From Pseudomonadota bacterium (GTDB lineage Bacteria > Pseudomonadota > Gammaproteobacteria > Burkholderiales > Rhodocyclaceae), in assembly GCA_018261905.1 (NCBI GenBank), contig JAGTRU010000021.1:1-64000 (forward strand): a stretch of 64,000 bases of DNA. The letters are read 5' to 3'. The position numbers were made by a program, and so were the translations under genes. This document shows, one piece after another, positions 61,445 through 64,000 of this stretch. Below the pieces are notes generated by a model that was given only the letters and a program-made list of their open reading frames with translations, searched no databases and had not been told where the DNA came from. Position 1 is the first letter of the stretch, and each line of letters starts with the position of its first letter.

Positions 61445-64000
61445 AACTTACCGTCGCTAGAAAGATGGCCTTGCTGGCCGGTTCGGCGCTGTTCGGCATC
61501 GTTCTGCTGGCTGGCGTCGGCCAGTTGCAGACGGGCAAGGTGTTTGAGGCCGCCAATTTTGCCCAGGTCAATTCCGTCCCGGCACTGGTCGGACTCGATA
61601 GCGTGAGCAAGGATTTCCTGAATATCCGGATTCTTGCCTACCAGCATCTGGCCGCCACCGATAGCGCCAAGTATGGGGAACTCGAGGAGAGCATCAAGAG
61701 TCTGCGCGAGCGGGTGGCCAAAGCCTTCAAAAGCTACGAGGACAGGCTGGCCGACAGCAAGGACCGGGAACTCCTGGCGCATGAGAAACAACTGTGGGGC
61801 GAGTACCAGTCGCTGCTCGATCCGTTGCTGGCCGAATCGCGGGCCCATCGCGCCGACAAGGTGCACGACATTCTCGTCAAGCTGGCGCCGGTTGGCGGCA
61901 AGCTGCGGGACGCCATCGACGAGCATTTCCAATACAACGTCGCGCTGGGCCAGAAAGGTTCCGACGAGGCACTGGCCACCAAGGGCAGCGCCCTCAATCT
62001 TTCCCTGCTGATCGCCGCGCTGACGCTGGCAGCGGTTGGTTTCATCGCCTTCACCATTACCCGTTCGCTGCTCCGCCAACTGGGCGGCGAGCCGGACGCG
62101 GCGGCCGAGGTGGCGACCAAGATCGCGGCCGGCGACTTGTCGAGCCATATCGAGCTGAAAGCCGGCGACCAAAGCAGTCTGATGGCCTCGATGCAGTTGA
62201 TGAGTAGCTCCCTGCAAAAAGTGGTCGGCGACATGGGCACCCTGAACCAGGCGGCAAGTCGTCAGGACTTCGCGCTACGGGGCGACGTCACGGTGCATCA
62301 GGGGGATTTCCGGAAAATCATCGAAGGGGCCAATCAGACGCTGGATATCGTTGTCGATAAGCTGGAGTGGTACCGCTCGATCATCGACTCCGTGCCCTTC
62401 CCGATCCACGTCATCGACATGGACATGAAGTGGACCTTCCTCAACAAGGCCTTCGAAAAACTGATGGTCGAACGCGGCTATGTGCGCGACCGCCAGGACG
62501 CCGTCGGCCGGGCTTGTTCGACGGCCAATGCCAATATCTGCAACACCAAGAATTGCGGCATCATGCAATTGAAGAGCGGGGTCCGGGAAAGCTTCTTCGA
62601 TTGGGGCGAACTGAACTGCAAACAAGACACCGCCAATGTGCTCAACGCCAAGGGCGAGACGGTCGGCTATGTCGAAACGGTGACCGACCTGACGGCGACG
62701 CTGCGCGTCAAGAATTTCACGGAAAAGGAAGTCCAGCGTGTCGCCACGAATCTGGAACGCCTGGGGAGCGGCGATCTCAACCTGGATCTGACGCTGCCGG
62801 CGGCCGACAAGTTCACCCAGGATGTGCAAAACCAATTCGGCAAGATCAATGGCAGCCTGAAGGATGTCGGTACGTCGCTGACCGCTTTGATCGCCGATAC
62901 CAACAAGCTTTCGGCCGCGGCGGCCAAAGGTCAGTTCGCCAACCGGGCCGATGCCACGCAACACCCGGGTGAGTTCCGCAAGGTGGTCGAGGGGATCAAC
63001 GGTACCCTCGACGTGGTGGTCGACAAACTCGAGTGGTACCGCTCGATCATCGACGCCGTGCCGTTCCCGATCCACGTCATCGATATGGATATGAAGTGGA
63101 CTTTCCTCAACAAGGCCTTCGAAAAACTGATGGTCGAACGCGGCTATGTGCGCGATCGGCAGGATGCCGTGGGGCGGGCTTGTTCGACGGCGAACGCCAA
63201 TATCTGCAACACCAAGAACTGCGGCATCATGCAATTGAAGAGCGGCGTCAAGGAAAGCTTCTTCGATTGGGGCGAACTGAACTGCAAACAGGATACCGCC
63301 AACGTCCTCAATGCCAAGGGCGAGACGGTCGGCTATGTCGAAACCGTGTCCGACCTGACCTCCACCTTGCGCGTCAAGCATTACACCGAAAAGGAAGTGC
63401 AGCGCGTCGCCGTGAATCTCGAACGGCTGAGCTGCGGCAACCTCGACCTCGAACTCGCCGTGCCGACCCCGGACCAATACACCAAGGACGTGCAGGTCCA
63501 GTTCGGCAAGATCGACAGCAGCTTCAAACAGGTCGGTTCGTCGCTCAAGGAACTGATCGCCGATGCTTCCATGCTGACCGAAGCCGCCGTCGCCCTGAAG
63601 CTCGACGTGCGGGCCGATGCCAGCAAGCACCAGGGCGACTATCGCCGGGTGGTCGAGGGGGTTAACGCGACGCTCGATGCCGTGGTCAATCCTTTGAATA
63701 CCTTGATCGGCGATGTCCAGGGCCTGACCAAGTCGGTGATCGCCGGCGAACTCGCCGAACGCAGCGATGCGACGCGGCACCGCGGCCAGTTCAGGGAGGT
63801 CGTGGAAGGCCTGAACAGGCTGGTCGATGCCATTGTCGAACCGCTCACCGTCACTGCCGACTACGTCGATAAGATTGCCAATGGTGTCATTCCGCCGCCC
63901 ATCACCACCGACTACAAGGGGCAGTACAACGTCATCAAGGGCAATCTCAATGCCACGGTCAAGATGATGAGCGATTTGCTGGCGCAGACGGATATCATCA
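61441..64000 (+). CDS. PAS-containing methyl-accepting chemotaxis protein, 5' part
   Basis: The frame is open from ATG 61441 (AAGGAG 7 bases upstream) to the end of the window, 853 codons. It has a first membrane segment (about 8-27), a periplasmic four-helix-bundle sensor (about 30-180), a second segment near 185-206, then HAMP-like modules. Two nearly identical blocks follow (from residue 301 and from 523, period 222 residues). Each block has a PAS-like domain, LEWYRSIIDSVPFPIHVIDMDMKWTFLNKAFEKLM, with a Cys-rich stretch (ACSTANANICNTKNCGI). The MCP signalling tip is outside the window. The gene follows cheA and likely feeds into it. Confidence 0.85.
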   Translation, partial: MKLTVARKMALLAGSALFGIVLLAGVGQLQTGKVFEAANFAQVNSVPALVGLDSVSKDFLNIRILAYQHLAATDSAKYGELEESIKSLRERVAKAFKSYEDRLADSKDRELLAHEKQLWGEYQSLLDPLLAESRAHRADKVHDILVKLAPVGGKLRDAIDEHFQYNVALGQKGSDEALATKGSALNLSLLIAALTLAAVGFIAFTITRSLLRQLGGEPDAAAEVATKIAAGDLSSHIELKAGDQSSLMASMQLMSSSLQKVVGDMGTLNQAASRQDFALRGDVTVHQGDFRKIIEGANQTLDIVVDKLEWYRSIIDSVPFPIHVIDMDMKWTFLNKAFEKLMVERGYVRDRQDAVGRACSTANANICNTKNCGIMQLKSGVRESFFDWGELNCKQDTANVLNAKGETVGYVETVTDLTATLRVKNFTEKEVQRVATNLERLGSGDLNLDLTLPAADKFTQDVQNQFGKINGSLKDVGTSLTALIADTNKLSAAAAKGQFANRADATQHPGEFRKVVEGINGTLDVVVDKLEWYRSIIDAVPFPIHVIDMDMKWTFLNKAFEKLMVERGYVRDRQDAVGRACSTANANICNTKNCGIMQLKSGVKESFFDWGELNCKQDTANVLNAKGETVGYVETVSDLTSTLRVKHYTEKEVQRVAVNLERLSCGNLDLELAVPTPDQYTKDVQVQFGKIDSSFKQVGSSLKELIADASMLTEAAVALKLDVRADASKHQGDYRRVVEGVNATLDAVVNPLNTLIGDVQGLTKSVIAGELAERSDATRHRGQFREVVEGLNRLVDAIVEPLTVTADYVDKIANGVIPPPITTDYKGQYNVIKGNLNATVKMMSDLLAQTDII
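62341..63437 (+). repeat. Tandem internal duplication of a 666-bp PAS-HAMP block
   Basis: The segment from 62341 is repeated from 63007 with an offset of 666 bp (222 codons). The PAS part (about 400 bp) is roughly 90 percent identical at the base level, with most differences at third positions. The connecting HAMP-like part is more diverged. Confidence 0.85.

Noticed and set aside
59863..62217. 784-residue minus-strand ORF opposite cheA and the PAS-MCP
   Set aside because: Spans two genes on the other strand and has no domain or ribosome site.
62275..63780. 501-residue minus-strand ORF with internal repeats
   Set aside because: Its repeats are the antisense image of the duplicated PAS block of the MCP gene.

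Overview
The window is a GC-rich bacterial chromosome segment, most likely from a betaproteobacterium of the Rhodocyclales type (Dechloromonas/Azonexus-like). This is inferred from gene content (TamA/TamB, a Gcr-type recombinase, RfaE2, the uvrA and MFS-ssb genes, many c-di-GMP and chemosensory proteins) and not from any marker search. No rRNA or tRNA gene was recognised.

Layout. 1-5925: the end of a type VI secretion vgrG and its cargo, namely a large HEXXH plus HET-C effector, secreted partner/immunity-like genes, and an AT-rich stretch with a broken WG-repeat gene, remnants of a Tae4-like amidase and an intact Tai4-like immunity gene. 6177-13659 (minus): tamB, tamA and a Gcr-type membrane protein. 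13836-16749: ompA and a patatin autotransporter (type Vd). 16838-23661: an AddB-like nuclease, a small membrane protein and an AddA-like helicase-nuclease. 24011-26869: two periplasmic solute-binding proteins and a diguanylate cyclase. 26866-30083 (minus): dgkA and uvrA, with a LexA box upstream of uvrA.

30261-44319 is an accessory block: a BrnT/BrnA toxin-antitoxin pair, a WYL regulator, a complete type I-C CRISPR-Cas locus (cas3, cas5c, cas8c with an internal cas11c start, cas7c, cas4, cas1, cas2) and an array of 30 repeats and 29 spacers. A ParE-type toxin-antitoxin pair sits on the opposite strand between cas7c and cas4, and a Phd/UPF0175 antitoxin lies past the array. 44559-50245 returns to ordinary genes: azlCD, an MFS exporter, ssb, an HDOD protein and kup. 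50324-56559 holds rfaE2, a dienelactone hydrolase, small proteins, a FixJ-like regulator and a PAS hybrid kinase. 56795-64000 is a chemosensory cluster (short MCP, CheY, STAS, CheA) ending in a PAS-containing MCP that runs off the window.

The most interesting element lies between cas3 and the rest of the cas genes. On the minus strand there is a lone degenerate CRISPR repeat: its last 14 bases equal the array repeat, while its stem is rewritten with compensatory pairing. It is followed by exactly 36 nt of spacer-like sequence and then a strong terminator. The first 8 nt of that pseudo-spacer match a site about 90 bp away that is preceded by TTC, the type I-C PAM, and lies in the presumed promoter region of the downstream cas genes. 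This is the architecture of a Cas-regulating crRNA-like RNA (CreR/CreA type). A 63-residue membrane peptide is encoded immediately downstream of the target. I propose that Cascade loaded with this RNA represses the cas operon, or the small peptide, or both.
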